From: Phreatobacter sp.
GTDB taxonomy: Bacteria; Pseudomonadota; Alphaproteobacteria; Rhizobiales; Phreatobacteraceae
Direction of reading: 5' to 3'
DNA: 64,000 bases
Assembly (NCBI RefSeq): GCF_027532945.1
Contig: NZ_JAPZTZ010000006.1
Span: forward strand, 1 to 64,000
Positions 23,531 to 39,454 of the stretch are shown here, in pieces; positions within the stretch are counted from its first letter, which is position 1, and every line of letters starts with the position of its first letter. The notes under the pieces were generated by a model, which had not been told where the DNA came from, did not search any database, and saw nothing but the letters and a program-made list of their open reading frames with translations. The position numbers and the translations under genes are program-made.

Positions 23531-25515
23531 TGTCCCCCGAGATCGGTCACTATGCCCTCGTCCTGGGCCTCGCCCTCGCCCTCTTCCAGTCGGTCGTGCC
23601 CATCTGGGGCAGCCGCAAGGGCGACGCGACGCTCATGGCCACGGCCCCCTCCGTCGCGCTCGGCCAGTTCGTCTTCGTGACGCTGGCTTTCGCCGTCCTC
23701 ACCCACGCCTATCTCGTCTCGGATTTCTCGGTCGAGAACGTCTATCTCAACAGCCACTCGAGCAAGCCGCTCATCTACAAGATCTCCGGCGTCTGGGGGA
23801 ACCATGAGGGCTCGATGCTCCTCTGGGTGGTGATTCTCACCCTGTTCTCCGCCCTCGTCGCGCTGTTCGGCCGCAACCTGCCGCTGTCTCTGAAGGCCAA
23901 TGTGCTGGCTGTGCAGGGCTGGATCACGGTGGCCTTCCTCGTCTTCATCCTGAAGACCTCCAACCCCTTCGCCCGCCTCGCGCCCGCCCCCTTCGAGGGC
24001 CGCGACCTCAACCCGCTCCTTCAGGATGTCGGCCTCGCGATCCACCCGCCGCTGCTCTACCTCGGCTATGTCGGCTTCTCGATGTCCTTCGCCTTCGCCG
24101 TGGCGGCGCTCATCGACGGCAAGATCGACGCCGCCTGGGCGCGCTGGGTCAGGCCCTGGACGCTGGTCGCCTGGATCTTCCTCACCGCTGGCATCTCCAT
24201 GGGCTCCTACTGGGCCTATTACGAGCTCGGCTGGGGCGGCTGGTGGTTCTGGGACCCGGTCGAGAACGCGTCCCTCATGCCCTGGCTCGCCGGCACGGCG
24301 CTGCTCCACTCCGCCATCGTCATGGAGAAGCGCGAGGCGCTGAAGGTCTGGACGGTGCTGCTCGCCATCCTCACCTTCTCGCTCTCCCTGCTCGGCACCT
24401 TCCTCGTACGATCCGGCGTGCTGACCTCGGTCCACGCCTTCGCGGTGGATCCCGAGCGCGGCGTCTTCATCCTCGCCATCCTCGTCGCCTTCATCGGCGG
24501 CTCGCTGGCGCTCTATGCCTGGCGCGCGCCGCTGCTCAAGCAGGGCGGCCTCTTCGCCCCGGTCTCGCGCGAGGGGGCCCTGGTCTTCAACAACCTCTTC
24601 CTCACCGCCTCATGTGCCGCCGTCTTCGTCGGCACGCTCTATCCGCTGGCGCTGGAGACGCTCACCGGGGCCAAGATCTCGGTCGGCCCGCCCTTCTTCA
24701 ACTGGACCTTCGGGCCGCTGATGGTGCCGCTGGTCATCGCCATGACCTTCGGGCCGCTGGTCGCCTGGAAGCGCGGTGACCTGCTCGCCGTCGCCCAGCG
24801 CCTCACCGTCGCGCTCGTCGTCGGCATCGCCGCCATCGCCGTGACCTATGCGGTCACCACCGGCGGCCCGGTTCTGGCGCCGCTCTTCGTCGGCCTTGCC
24901 GCCTTCATCATCGTCGGCGCCATGGTCGATATTGCCGAGCGCACCCAGCTGTTCCGCGCCCCGGCTTCCGTCAGCTTCGCCCGTGCCCGCGGCCTGCCGC
25001 GCGCCGCCTGGGGTACGGCGGTTGCCCATGCCGGCGTCGGCGTCATGCTGCTCGGCATCGTCGGCGAGACCGCCTACAAGCAGGAAACCATCGTGCAGAT
25101 GCGCCCGGGCGACAGCGTCCAGGTCGCCGGCTACGACCTGACCCTTCAGGCGCTGGTGCCGGTCCAGGGGCCGAACTACCGCGACCTCGTCGCCCGCCTC
25201 CAGGTGCGCGAGGGCGGCGTGCCGGTCGGCATGATGGAGCCGGCGAAGCGCCTCTACACCGCCCGCAACATGCCGACGACGGAAGCCGCGCTGAAGACGC
25301 GCGGCGTCTCCCAGCTCTATGTCTCGCCGGGTGACGCCACCGCCGACGGCTCCATCGCCATGCGCTTCTTCTACAAGCCGATGGTGCTGCTCATCTGGAT
25401 CGGCACGCTGGTGATGATGCTCGGCGGCCTCCTGTCACTCTCCGACCGGCGCCTGCGCGTCGGCGCGCCGAAGCCCTCGGCCCGCCGTGCCGCGGCCGTG
25501 CAGGCGGCGGAGTGA
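23530..25515 (+). CDS. ccmF: Cytochrome c haem lyase subunit CcmF (CycK)
   Basis: This 661-residue polytopic membrane protein has the tryptophan-rich haem-handling motif [18 protein letters not shown] and conserved histidines in [19 protein letters not shown] and near NSHSSKP. It ligates haem to apocytochrome c together with CcmH and CcmI. It overlaps ccmE by one base and the ccmH frame by four. Confidence 0.96.
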   Translation: MSPEIGHYALVLGLALALFQSVVPIWGSRKGDATLMATAPSVALGQFVFVTLAFAVLTHAYLVSDFSVENVYLNSHSSKPLIYKISGVWGNHEGSMLLWVVILTLFSALVALFGRNLPLSLKANVLAVQGWITVAFLVFILKTSNPFARLAPAPFEGRDLNPLLQDVGLAIHPPLLYLGYVGFSMSFAFAVAALIDGKIDAAWARWVRPWTLVAWIFLTAGISMGSYWAYYELGWGGWWFWDPVENASLMPWLAGTALLHSAIVMEKREALKVWTVLLAILTFSLSLLGTFLVRSGVLTSVHAFAVDPERGVFILAILVAFIGGSLALYAWRAPLLKQGGLFAPVSREGALVFNNLFLTASCAAVFVGTLYPLALETLTGAKISVGPPFFNWTFGPLMVPLVIAMTFGPLVAWKRGDLLAVAQRLTVALVVGIAAIAVTYAVTTGGPVLAPLFVGLAAFIIVGAMVDIAERTQLFRAPASVSFARARGLPRAAWGTAVAHAGVGVMLLGIVGETAYKQETIVQMRPGDSVQVAGYDLTLQALVPVQGPNYRDLVARLQVREGGVPVGMMEPAKRLYTARNMPTTEAALKTRGVSQLYVSPGDATADGSIAMRFFYKPMVLLIWIGTLVMMLGGLLSLSDRRLRVGAPKPSARRAAAVQAAE

Positions 25516-25994
25516 GGCCGATGCGCCGCATCGCCCCGCTCGCCGCGCTGATGATGGCGCTGACCCTTGCGGCGCCCGCCCGGGCCGTGCTGCCGGGCGA
25601 GCGTCTCGCCGATCCGGCGCTGGAGCAGCGGGCGCGCACTCTCAGCCAGGACCTGCGCTGCCTCGTCTGCCAGAACCAGTCGATCGACGACAGCGACGCC
25701 CCACTCGCCCGCGACCTCCGCGTCCTCGTGCGCGAGCGGCTGAAGGCCGGCGACAGCGACAGCCAGGTGATGGACTTCCTCGTCGCCCGCTACGGCGAGT
25801 TCGTGCTGCTGCGGCCGCGCTTCGCCTGGCACACCCTGGTGCTCTGGGGCGCGCCGATCCTGTTCCTGGCCGGCGGCGGGATCTATCTCCTCCTCGCCGT
25901 GCGCCGACGCCGGGTGACGCCGGCCTCTGCGGTGGCGCCGCTCTCCGAGGAGGAGAAGGCACGGCTCGCCGCGGCACTGAAGGCCGAGGGCTGA
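25512..25994 (+). CDS. ccmH: Cytochrome c maturation thiol protein CcmH (CycL)
   Basis: The 160-residue protein has a signal peptide (ending ARA), the active-site [11 protein letters not shown] motif (C50, C53) that reduces apocytochrome CxxCH cysteines, and a C-terminal membrane anchor (about residues 106-127). GTG 25512 overlaps the ccmF stop; ATG 25521 is an alternative start and both leave a full signal peptide. It closes the ccm operon. Confidence 0.95.
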   Translation: MRPMRRIAPLAALMMALTLAAPARAVLPGERLADPALEQRARTLSQDLRCLVCQNQSIDDSDAPLARDLRVLVRERLKAGDSDSQVMDFLVARYGEFVLLRPRFAWHTLVLWGAPILFLAGGGIYLLLAVRRRRVTPASAVAPLSEEEKARLAAALKAEG

Positions 25995-26105
25995 CCTTAC
26001 GAAGATGTAATGCGCCCGACAGGGTCGCGTAATCTCGCCTCCTCCATGGTGACGCCATACACGGACGCAACCCCGTGTCCCGGCTTCCCCCATGGAGACT
26101 GTCGC

Positions 26106-27647
26106 ATGACCTCCCCCACCACCACGACCCGCGGCGCCCGCATCCGCGCCGCCCTGCTCGGCACCGTTGCCATCGCCGCCGTCGGCGCCGGCATCGTCGC
26201 CTGGCAGCCGGTCCGCGCGCCCTTCGTCGCCAGCGCCACCGCCCAGGGCGTCCAGACCGCGCCGATGTCCTTCGCCGATGTCGTCGAGCGGGTGAAGCCC
26301 GCCGTCGTCTCCGTCCGCGTCACCCAGGCCGCCCCGCAGGCGATGAACTATCGCGAGCTGCCGGGCATGGGCGAGGACGAGAACGGCGACATGGAGCGCT
26401 TCATGCGCCGCTTCGGCGAGCAGTTCCGCAACGACCCGCGCTTCGGCGGTCCCCGCGGCGGCCAGGGCCCGCAGCGCGGCGGCCCGCGCGCCATGTCGCA
26501 GGGCTCGGGCTTCTTCATCTCGGCTGACGGCTTCATCGTCACCAACAACCACGTCGTGCGCGGCGCCACCGAGGCCGACGTTGTCCTCGATGACGGCCGC
26601 ACCGTGAAGGCCCGCGTCGTCGGCACCGACGAGCGCACCGACCTCGCCCTGCTGAAAGCCGAGGGCCGCGACTTCCCCTTCGTGCCCTTCGCCCGCACCG
26701 CTCCGCGCATCGGCGACTGGGTGCTCGCCGTCGGCAATCCCTTCGGCCTCGGCGGCACGGTGACCGCCGGCATCGTCTCGGCCCGCGGCCGCGACATCGG
26801 CTCGGGTCCCTATGACGACTTCATCCAGATCGACGCAGCGGTGAACCGCGGCAATTCCGGTGGCCCGACCTTCAACGTCAATGGCGAGGTCATCGGCGTG
26901 AACACCGCGATCTTCTCGCCCTCGGGCGGCAATGTCGGCATCGCCTTCGCTATCCCCTCGGAGACGACGCAGACTGTCGTCGCGGCGCTGCGCGATGGCG
27001 GATCGGTCCAGCGCGGCTGGATCGGCGTGCAGATCCAGGGCCTCACCCCTGACATCGCCGAGAGCCTGCGCCTCGCCAAGCCGGAGGGCGCGCTCGTCGC
27101 CGGCATCCAGCCGGGCAGCCCGGCCGCTGCCAGCGACCTCAAGCCCTCCGACGTCATCATCGCGGTCGATGGCCAGCCGGTGAAGGACGCCCGCGAACTC
27201 ACCCGCCGCATCGGCGCGGCCCGCCCCGGCACCACGGTACGCCTCGGCGTCATCCGTGACGGCGCCGAGCGCAACGTGGCGCTCACCCTCGGCCGCCTGC
27301 CGGGCGAGGGCCAGATGGCCGCCCTGCAGGACGGCCGTCGCGACCGCCGCTCCGACGCGACGCCCGACACGGCGCCGATCGGCCCGCGCCTCGGCCTCTC
27401 GGTCGAGCCCGCCGGCCGTGGCCAGGGCCTGGTCGTGACCGAGGTCGAGCCCGGCGGCCCCGCCGCCCAGCGCGGCATCCGCCCCGGCGACGTCATTCTC
27501 GACGTTGCCGGCCGCTCGGTCGCCTCGCTGCGCGATGTGCGGGAAGCGCTGGGTGCTGCCCGCGCCGATGGACGCCGGTCCGCGCTGATCCGCCTGCGCT
27601 CCGGCGAGGGTCAGCGCTTCGTCGCCATCCCGCTCGATCCGGGCTGA
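26106..27647 (+). CDS. degP: Periplasmic serine endoprotease DegP/Do-like
   Basis: This 513-residue HtrA-family protease-chaperone has an N-terminal hydrophobic signal (residues 14-33). The trypsin-like domain carries H149 in VTNNHVV, D179 in DERTDLAL and S251 in RGNSGGP, and two PDZ domains follow (about 285-370 and 410-505). Glycine- and arginine-rich loop residues 108-130 fall in the LA-loop region. ATG 26106 has GGAGA upstream and is chosen over an in-frame start at 26010. It follows ccmH and is closed by a strong terminator, as in rhizobial cyc-degP loci. Confidence 0.93.
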   Translation: MTSPTTTTRGARIRAALLGTVAIAAVGAGIVAWQPVRAPFVASATAQGVQTAPMSFADVVERVKPAVVSVRVTQAAPQAMNYRELPGMGEDENGDMERFMRRFGEQFRNDPRFGGPRGGQGPQRGGPRAMSQGSGFFISADGFIVTNNHVVRGATEADVVLDDGRTVKARVVGTDERTDLALLKAEGRDFPFVPFARTAPRIGDWVLAVGNPFGLGGTVTAGIVSARGRDIGSGPYDDFIQIDAAVNRGNSGGPTFNVNGEVIGVNTAIFSPSGGNVGIAFAIPSETTQTVVAALRDGGSVQRGWIGVQIQGLTPDIAESLRLAKPEGALVAGIQPGSPAAASDLKPSDVIIAVDGQPVKDARELTRRIGAARPGTTVRLGVIRDGAERNVALTLGRLPGEGQMAALQDGRRDRRSDATPDTAPIGPRLGLSVEPAGRGQGLVVTEVEPGGPAAQRGIRPGDVILDVAGRSVASLRDVREALGAARADGRRSALIRLRSGEGQRFVAIPLDPG

Positions 27648-27699
27648 GAAAAATCCGTGCCGGCGTCGAACCTTTTCGGCGCCGGCCGCCACTCACGAG

Positions 27700-27742
27700 G
27701 GATCCCGGTGGCAACCCCAGTCGCCCCCCGCTGCCGGGATCC
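27700..27742 (+). other. Hairpin in the degP downstream region
   Basis: GGATCCCGG (27700-27708) can pair with CCGGGATCC (27734-27742) around a 25-base loop. It has no T-tract and lies just before the terminator at 27751. It could protect the degP mRNA 3' end or be part of a short RNA; no more can be said. Confidence 0.35.
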
Positions 27743-27750
27743 TCTCGCGC

Positions 27751-27787
27751 GGGGCGGTCGGTCACCATGCCGGCCGCCCCGTTTTTT
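27751..27787 (+). terminator. Strong intrinsic terminator after degP
   Basis: GGGGCGGTCGG (27751-27761) pairs with CCGGCCGCCCC (27770-27780) over 11 positions with one G-U pair and an eight-base loop, followed by six T residues (27782-27787). It separates degP from the two-component genes. Confidence 0.85.
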
Positions 27788-27840
27788 GCGTTCCGCGCGC
27801 CGTATCGCCGTCTCGCAAAGCGCCCGAGGGGCCGTGTAAC

Positions 27841-28524
27841 ATGCAGACCATGCGCATCCTGATCATCGAGGACGACCGCGAGGCCGCGTCCTATCTCACC
27901 AAAGCCTTCCGCGAGGCCGGCCATGTCGCCGACCACGCCGCCGATGGCGAGGATGGCCTCGCCATGGCCATGGATGGCCCCTACGACGTGCTGATCGTCG
28001 ACCGCATGCTGCCGAAGAAGGACGGACTGTCGGTCATCGGCGACCTGCGTTCCGCCGGCCGCGACACGCCGGTGCTCATTCTCTCCGCGCTCGGCCAGGT
28101 CGACGACCGGGTGAAGGGCCTGCGCGCCGGCGGCGACGATTACCTGCCGAAGCCCTATTCCTTCTCCGAACTGCTCGCCCGCGTCGAGGTGCTCTCCCGC
28201 CGCCGCTCCTCCGGGAGCGCGCCGGAGACAGTCTACAAGGTCGCCGACCTCGAACTCGACCGCCTGTCGCACCGCGTCAGTCGCGGCGGCGAGGACATCA
28301 TCCTCCAGCCGCGCGAGTTCCGCCTGCTCGAATATCTGATGAAGAATGCCGGGCAGGTGGTGACCCGCACCATGCTGCTCGAACACGTCTGGGACTACCA
28401 TTTCGACCCGCAGACCAACGTCATCGACGTCCATGTCTCGCGCCTGCGCTCGAAGATCGACAAGGGCTTCGAGCGGCCGCTGATCCACACCATCCGCGGC
28501 GCCGGATACACGGTGCGCGCGTGA
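27841..28524 (+). CDS. OmpR-family response regulator
   Basis: This 227-residue regulator has a receiver domain with acidic pocket E10/D11/D12, phospho-acceptor D54 in LIVDRMLPKKDG and K in LPKPYSF, and a winged-helix output domain (QPREFRLLEYLMKNAGQVV, IDVHVSRLRSKID, TIRGAGYTVRA). ATG 27841 or ATG 27850 could start it. The stop overlaps the GTG start of the kinase. It follows the degP terminator, so it probably has its own promoter in the 27788-27840 gap. Confidence 0.9.
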   Translation: MQTMRILIIEDDREAASYLTKAFREAGHVADHAADGEDGLAMAMDGPYDVLIVDRMLPKKDGLSVIGDLRSAGRDTPVLILSALGQVDDRVKGLRAGGDDYLPKPYSFSELLARVEVLSRRRSSGSAPETVYKVADLELDRLSHRVSRGGEDIILQPREFRLLEYLMKNAGQVVTRTMLLEHVWDYHFDPQTNVIDVHVSRLRSKIDKGFERPLIHTIRGAGYTVRA

Positions 28525-29949
28525 CGGTGGCCGCCCCTCCGCGGCCAGCCGGACCCATCCGGCGGCGCCTGTCCGGCATGCGGTCGCTGCTGTCGACGAC
28601 CGCCTTCAAGATCATCGCCGCCTATCTGTTCATCTTCGTGCTCTTCGCCGGCTTCGTCATCGGCTGGCTGGGCTTTGCCACCCAGCGCCAGCTCACCGAC
28701 CAGCTCACCGAGACGATCACGGCGGAAGTGCGGGGCCTTGCGGAGCAGTTCGCGGTCGGCGGCATCCGCCGCCTCGTCGAGGTGGTGGACGAGCGCGGCA
28801 ACCGACCCGGCGCCTCGCTCTACCTCGTCGCGACCTTCTCCGGCGTGCCGATCGCCGGCAATATCGGCGAGCTGCCCTCCGGCACGCTTGGTCGGCCCGG
28901 CTGGATCGAGACGGACTATCGCCGCGCCGGCGAGAGCGCCACCGACCGCCCGCACCGCGCCATCGCCCAGGTCTTCGGCCTTCCCGGCAATTTCCGCCTC
29001 CTCGTCGGCCGCGACCTGGAGGACCGTGACCGGATGCGCGACATCTTCGGCCGCGGCTTCCGCCTGTCGCTTCTCGTCGCGCTCGTCCTCGGCCTGCTCG
29101 GCGCCTATTTCGTCACCCGCCGCGTGCTCAAGCGCGTCGATGCCATGACCGACATGTCCCGCCGCATCATGGACGGCGACCTCACGGGTCGCCTGCCGAC
29201 CGGTGGCTCGCGCGACGAACTCGACCGCCTCGCCGGCTCGGTGAACGACATGCTCGGCCGCATCGAGGCGCTGATGGCCGGCATGAAGGAGGTCTCGGAC
29301 AACATCGCCCACGACCTCAAGACGCCGCTCACCCGCCTGCGCAACAAGGCGGAGGAGGCGCTGCGCGGCGAGGCCTCGGACGAGGCCTATCGCGCCGCGC
29401 TCACCGGCATCATCGAGGAATCGGACGGGCTCATCCGCACCTTCAACGCCCTCCTGATGATCGCCCGCGCCGAGGCCGGCAACCAGCGCGACGGCATGGC
29501 CCCCGTCGACCTCGGCGAGATCGCCCGCGGCGTCGGCGAACTCTACGAGCCGGTGGCCGATGAGGCTGGCGTGACCCTCACCGTCGCCGCCGGGCCCATG
29601 CCGGTCACCGGCAGCCGCGAACTGCTGGGCCAAGTCATCGCCAACCTCGTCGACAATGCCTTGAAATATGGCCGCGTCGAGGGCCAGGCGGGCGAGGTCA
29701 CGGTCACTGTCGCGGCCGACGGGCCCGACGCCGTCCTCACCGTCGCCGATCGCGGCCCCGGCATTGCCGATGCCGACCGCGGCCGTGTGCTCGACCGCTT
29801 CGTGCGGCTGGAAACGAGCCGGTCGCGGCCCGGATCGGGCCTCGGCCTCTCCCTCGCCGCCGCTGTGGCGCGCCTCCATGGCGGTTCCATCGCCCTCGAT
29901 GACAATCGGCCGGGTTTGAAGGTCACGCTGCGTCTGCCAAGGTCGGCTG

Positions 29950-32925
<2,976 letters not shown>

Positions 32926-32937
32926 GGGAGGAGCTCC

Positions 32938-35244
<2,307 letters not shown>

Positions 35245-35393
35245 CGCCGGTGTCCCCCGTCGAATCCTGGATAATCCGGTCCGGAGTCCGAGCCCCAGCC
35301 CCCCCGAATCGCGGTCATAAGAATCGATTTGGACGACTCCTGTCTAGAGTCGCCGAATCGCGAAATCGGAAATTTTTGGTTAACGCCTTAGGA

Positions 35394-38036
35394 CTATTTG
35401 CCGGGCTCGCTGAGCATCCGGTCGACGATGTCGCGCACGTCGGGCGACAGGCTCGCACCCCCCGCCACACGCTCCAGCGCGGCCCTCGCGAGAGACCGCC
35501 GGCCGGCCTCCAGTGCCCGCCAGCTGCGGAAGGCCTGGAGCAGGCGCGCCGCCACCTGCGGATTGCGCGGATCGGTGTCGATCACCACCCGCGCCAGGAA
35601 GGCATAGCCCGCCCCGTCCGGCCGGTTGAACTGCGTGGCATTGCCCGCGGCGAAGCCGCCGACGAGGGCCCTGAGGCGGTTCGGATTGCCCATGGCGAAG
35701 GCGGGATCGGCCAGCAGCGCCTCGACGCGGGCGAGCGTGGCCTCCTCGGGGATCGCCGCCTGGAGGGCCAGCCACTTGTCGAGGATGAGCGCGTCCGCGC
35801 GGTAGCGCTCGCGGAAGGCGGCGAGCGCCGCCTCGCGCCGCGCGCCCGGGTGCTGGGCCAGCACGGCGAGTGCGGCGAAGCGATCGGTCATGTTGTCGGC
35901 GCCGGCGAAGCGCGCCTCCACCACGGCGAGGCGGGCATCCTCGCCGGTGGCCGCCCAGAGATCGAGCGCGACATTGACCAGCGCCCGGCGGCCGGCGGAG
36001 GTCGCATCGGGGCTGTAGGGGCCGGGTGTGGCGAAGCGCTCCCGCAAGGCGGCGAGCCGGTCGCCGAGGGCCGTGGACACGTGCAGCTTCAGCGCCTTGC
36101 GCGCGGCGAAGACGGCGGCGGGATCGACCTCGGCCCCCATCTCGCGGGCAATGTCGGCTTCCGAGGGCAGGGTGAGCGCCTGGGCGGCGAAGGCGGGATC
36201 CGCCGCCGCGCCGTCGATGACATTGGCGAGGGCCGCGGCGATGGCATCCGCCCCGGCCGCACGGGTGTTGCCGCGGCTTGCGGCGACGAGATGGTCCGTC
36301 GCCAGCGACTGGATCGCCTGCCAGCGGTTATAGGCATCGCCATCATGCCGGGCGAGGAAGGCGAGGTCCTCGGCCGTGAGGTCGGTCTTCAGGGCCACCG
36401 GCGCGGAGAAGCCGCGATTGATGGAGAGCACGGGCCGCGTCGGGTGGCCGGAGAAGGTGACCGTCTTCTGCGGCTCGTCGAGCGTGAGGACGGCGGCGAC
36501 CTGCCGCCCGTCCTCATCGAGCAGCGGCCGGTCGCGGCCGTCCTCGCCGACGAGGCCGAAGGCGAGCGGGATCACCATGGAATGCTTGTCGGTCTGGCCG
36601 GGGGTTGGCCGGTGGCGCTGGACCAGCGTCACGGTGAAGGTGCCGGCGACGGCGTCGTGGCGGGTCGCGACGCTGACCTCCGGGGTGCCGGACTGGCGAT
36701 ACCAGAGGAAGAAGGCGGTGAGGTCGCGACCGCTCGCCTCGGCGAAACAGGCGATGAAATCCTCGACCGTCGCGGCATCCCCGTCGTGGCGGGAAAGGTA
36801 GAGATCCATGCCGGCGCGGAAGGCCGTCTCGCCGATGAGCACTTTCAGGGCACGGATCACCTCGGCGCCCTTCTCATAGACGGTCGCCGTGTAGAAATTG
36901 TTGATCTCGTGGTAGATTTCCGGGCGGACAGGATGGGCGAGGGGGCCCGCGTCCTCGGCGAACTGATGGCTCTTGAGCAGCCGTACGTCGGCGATGCGCT
37001 TCACCGCCCGCGAGCGCATGTCGGAGGAGAATTCCTGGTCGCGGAAGACCGTGAGGCCCTCCTTCAGGCAAAGCTGGAACCAGTCGCGGCAGGTGATCCG
37101 GTTGCCGGTCCAGTTGTGGAAATATTCGTGGGCGATGATCGCCTCGATGGCCGCATAGTCCTGGTCGGTGGCGGTGTCGGGCAGGGCCAGCACATATTTG
37201 TCGTTGAAGATGTTGAGGCCCTTGTTCTCCATCGCGCCCATGTTGAAGTCGGACACGGCAACGATGTTGAAGACGTCGAGGTCGTATTCGCAGCCGAAGG
37301 CCTCTTCGTCCCAGCGCATGGAGCGCTTCAACGCGTCCATGGCATAGGCGCAGCGGTCCTCCTTGCCATGCTCGACATAGATGCCGAGTGCGACTTCGCG
37401 CCCCGAGCGCGCGGTGAAGCTGTCGGTGACCACCGCAAGGTCGCCGCCAACGAGGGCGAAGAGATAGCTCGGCTTCGGGTGCGGGTCGTGCCAGACGGCA
37501 TAGTGCCGGCCATCGGGAAGGTCGCCCGCCTCGACGAGGTTGCCGTTGCCGAGGAGGACGGGTGCGGTCTTCTTCTCGGCCTCGATCCGCGTCGTGTAGA
37601 CGGCGAGCACATCAGGCCGGTCGGGAAAGTAAGTGATGCGGCGGAAGCCCTCGGCCTCGCACTGGGTGCACCAGGTACCCGACGAGCGGTAGAGCCCCAT
37701 GAGCTGGGTGTTGGCCTGCGGGTCGACCACGGTCTCGACCGTAAGCTGGAACGGGGTCTGCGGCGGGCGGTGGATGGTCAGGCGCTCGGGCGTCGCAGCA
37801 TAGGCATCCGCCGCCAGCGCTACGCCGTCGATGGCGATGACCTCAAGCGTCAGGCCGTCCCCGTCGAAGGTGAGCGGCGCGCCGGCGCGTCCCTCAGGGT
37901 GGGGTGCGACATCACTGGTCGCGCGGATGCGCGTCGCGGTCGGGTGCAGCACCACGTCGAGATGCACCTGCGTCACCACATGGTCGGGCACCCGGTAGTC
38001 CGAGAGTTTCACGGGTGTCGCCTGGTCGCTGCGCAT
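35394..38036 (-). CDS. pepN: Aminopeptidase N (M1 metallopeptidase)
   Basis: The 880-residue cytosolic zinc exopeptidase has the M1 signature GAMENKGLNIFND, followed by the zinc motif HEYFHNWTGNRI (H303, E304, H307) and the third ligand E326. The size and the C-terminal helical domain are those of the E. coli PepN type. The start ATG at 38036 (MRSDQATPVKLSDYRVPD) is chosen over an upstream in-frame start because it gives the family N-terminus. It runs divergently from the alpha/beta hydrolase gene at 38185. Confidence 0.95.
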   Translation of the reverse strand: MRSDQATPVKLSDYRVPDHVVTQVHLDVVLHPTATRIRATSDVAPHPEGRAGAPLTFDGDGLTLEVIAIDGVALAADAYAATPERLTIHRPPQTPFQLTVETVVDPQANTQLMGLYRSSGTWCTQCEAEGFRRITYFPDRPDVLAVYTTRIEAEKKTAPVLLGNGNLVEAGDLPDGRHYAVWHDPHPKPSYLFALVGGDLAVVTDSFTARSGREVALGIYVEHGKEDRCAYAMDALKRSMRWDEEAFGCEYDLDVFNIVAVSDFNMGAMENKGLNIFNDKYVLALPDTATDQDYAAIEAIIAHEYFHNWTGNRITCRDWFQLCLKEGLTVFRDQEFSSDMRSRAVKRIADVRLLKSHQFAEDAGPLAHPVRPEIYHEINNFYTATVYEKGAEVIRALKVLIGETAFRAGMDLYLSRHDGDAATVEDFIACFAEASGRDLTAFFLWYRQSGTPEVSVATRHDAVAGTFTVTLVQRHRPTPGQTDKHSMVIPLAFGLVGEDGRDRPLLDEDGRQVAAVLTLDEPQKTVTFSGHPTRPVLSINRGFSAPVALKTDLTAEDLAFLARHDGDAYNRWQAIQSLATDHLVAASRGNTRAAGADAIAAALANVIDGAAADPAFAAQALTLPSEADIAREMGAEVDPAAVFAARKALKLHVSTALGDRLAALRERFATPGPYSPDATSAGRRALVNVALDLWAATGEDARLAVVEARFAGADNMTDRFAALAVLAQHPGARREAALAAFRERYRADALILDKWLALQAAIPEEATLARVEALLADPAFAMGNPNRLRALVGGFAAGNATQFNRPDGAGYAFLARVVIDTDPRNPQVAARLLQAFRSWRALEAGRRSLARAALERVAGGASLSPDVRDIVDRMLSEPGK

Positions 38037-38184
38037 GTGCCGAATCCTGCCGATGGCCCCGGCGCGGGGCGGCGCGACCCTAGTCCATGACGGCGCCCGG
38101 CGGAATGGCGGACCGGCGGCAGCGGCGCTGGCATCGTCGGACCTCCTAGGGCAGCATGCGCGCCGCCGATCGGAAAGACCCGCC

Positions 38185-39006
38185 ATGCCTCTCGACCTCG
38201 ACGCCCAGTACAACAACCGCGCCATGGTGCCGGACCATCCCGCCATCATGGCTGGCTGGGCGCGCGATGCGGCGGCCTATCGCGCCGCGCGGCCGGATGC
38301 GGCGCTCGATCAGGCCTATGGCACCGGCGAGCGCCACCGCTACGATCTCTTTCCCGCGCCTGCGCCGCGTGAGGGGGCGCCGATCCTGCTCTTCATCCAC
38401 GGCGGCTACTGGCAGGCCCTCGACAAGACCTCGTTCAGCCACATGGCGGCGGGCGCCAATGCCCATGGCCTCGACGTGGCGGTGATGAGCTACGACCTCT
38501 GCCCGCAGGTGAAGCTCGCCAAGATCGTCGATGACGTCATCGCCTGTATCCGGGTGCTGCACGAGCGCAGCGGCCGGCGCGTGCAGCCCTTCGGCCATTC
38601 CGCCGGCGGGCATCTCGCCGCCTGCATGGCCGCCGCGAACTGGCGAGCGATCGGCGAGTTCTCCGACCTCATCGCCGCGGCCATGCCCATTTCCGGGCTG
38701 TTCCATCTTGCCCCCCTGGTGCCGACCTTCGTCAACAAGGCCATGGGCATGGATGCGGGTGAGGCGGCGTCGCTCTCGCCGCTCGTCTGGTCGCCGCCAT
38801 CGGGCCTCAGGGTGACGGTGGTGGTGGGGGGTGACGAATCCGCCGAATATCACCGCCAGACGCGCGCGCTCTGCGACTGCTGGGGCGCGCTCGGCGTCGC
38901 GGCAAAGGAGATCGTCGTTCCCGGCGCCAACCATTTCACCGTCATCGCCCCCTTCGCCGATCCGGCCTCGGCGCTGACGGCGGAGCTGGTGGCGCTCGCC
39001 GGTTGA
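38185..39006 (+). CDS. Alpha/beta hydrolase, esterase/kynurenine-formamidase-like
   Basis: The 273-residue hydrolase has the oxyanion motif FIHGGYW (residues 70-76), nucleophile S139 in FGHSAGGH and a catalytic His in GANHFTVI near the C-terminus. The HGGYW motif and the N-terminal DAQYNNRA.VPDHP pattern are typical of the alpha/beta hydrolase subgroup that includes kynurenine formamidases. No tryptophan pathway genes are nearby, so the substrate is open. It starts 148 bases from the divergent pepN start. Confidence 0.85.
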   Translation: MPLDLDAQYNNRAMVPDHPAIMAGWARDAAAYRAARPDAALDQAYGTGERHRYDLFPAPAPREGAPILLFIHGGYWQALDKTSFSHMAAGANAHGLDVAVMSYDLCPQVKLAKIVDDVIACIRVLHERSGRRVQPFGHSAGGHLAACMAAANWRAIGEFSDLIAAAMPISGLFHLAPLVPTFVNKAMGMDAGEAASLSPLVWSPPSGLRVTVVVGGDESAEYHRQTRALCDCWGALGVAAKEIVVPGANHFTVIAPFADPASALTAELVALAG

Positions 39007-39073
39007 TCGACCGCAACGCGGCGCAGGGCCGGGCGTGGGAGAATTTCATTCGTTCCACCGCCCGGAGTCCCCC

Positions 39074-39436
39074 ATGCGCCGCAGCCTCGTCACCGCCCTG
39101 ACCCTTGCCGTCGGCCTCGCCCTCGGTGTGTCGGCCGCCGCCGCCCAGAGCCGGCAGGTGCTGATCCAGCGGGGCGAGGCGCTCGTGCGGCAGAACTGCT
39201 CGCTCTGCCACGCGGTTGGTCGCGAGGGCGCGAGCCCCTATCCCAACGCGCCGCTCTTCCGCGAATTGTCGAAGCGCTATCCGGTGGACGTGCTGGAGGA
39301 GGCGCTCGCCGAGGGCTTCACCTCAGGCCATCCGGCCATGCCGGAATTCACCTTTTCGGCCGAGCGCGCCGCAGCCATCGTCGCCTATCTGTCGTCCATC
39401 CAGGTAGATCCCAACGCTCGCCCGCAGCGGCGGTGA
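39074..39436 (+). CDS. Periplasmic c-type cytochrome (class I)
   Basis: The 120-residue protein has a signal peptide (residues 1-24, ending AAA) and a single haem site NCSLCH (C42, C45, H46), with a likely axial Met in HPAMPEF (M89). ATG 39074 gives the proper signal peptide. It is a small soluble electron carrier that would be matured by the Ccm system encoded upstream. A palindromic repeat element follows the gene. Confidence 0.9.
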   Translation: MRRSLVTALTLAVGLALGVSAAAAQSRQVLIQRGEALVRQNCSLCHAVGREGASPYPNAPLFRELSKRYPVDVLEEALAEGFTSGHPAMPEFTFSAERAAAIVAYLSSIQVDPNARPQRR

Positions 39437-39454
39437 GGGCAGAGCTGTGCCCCC

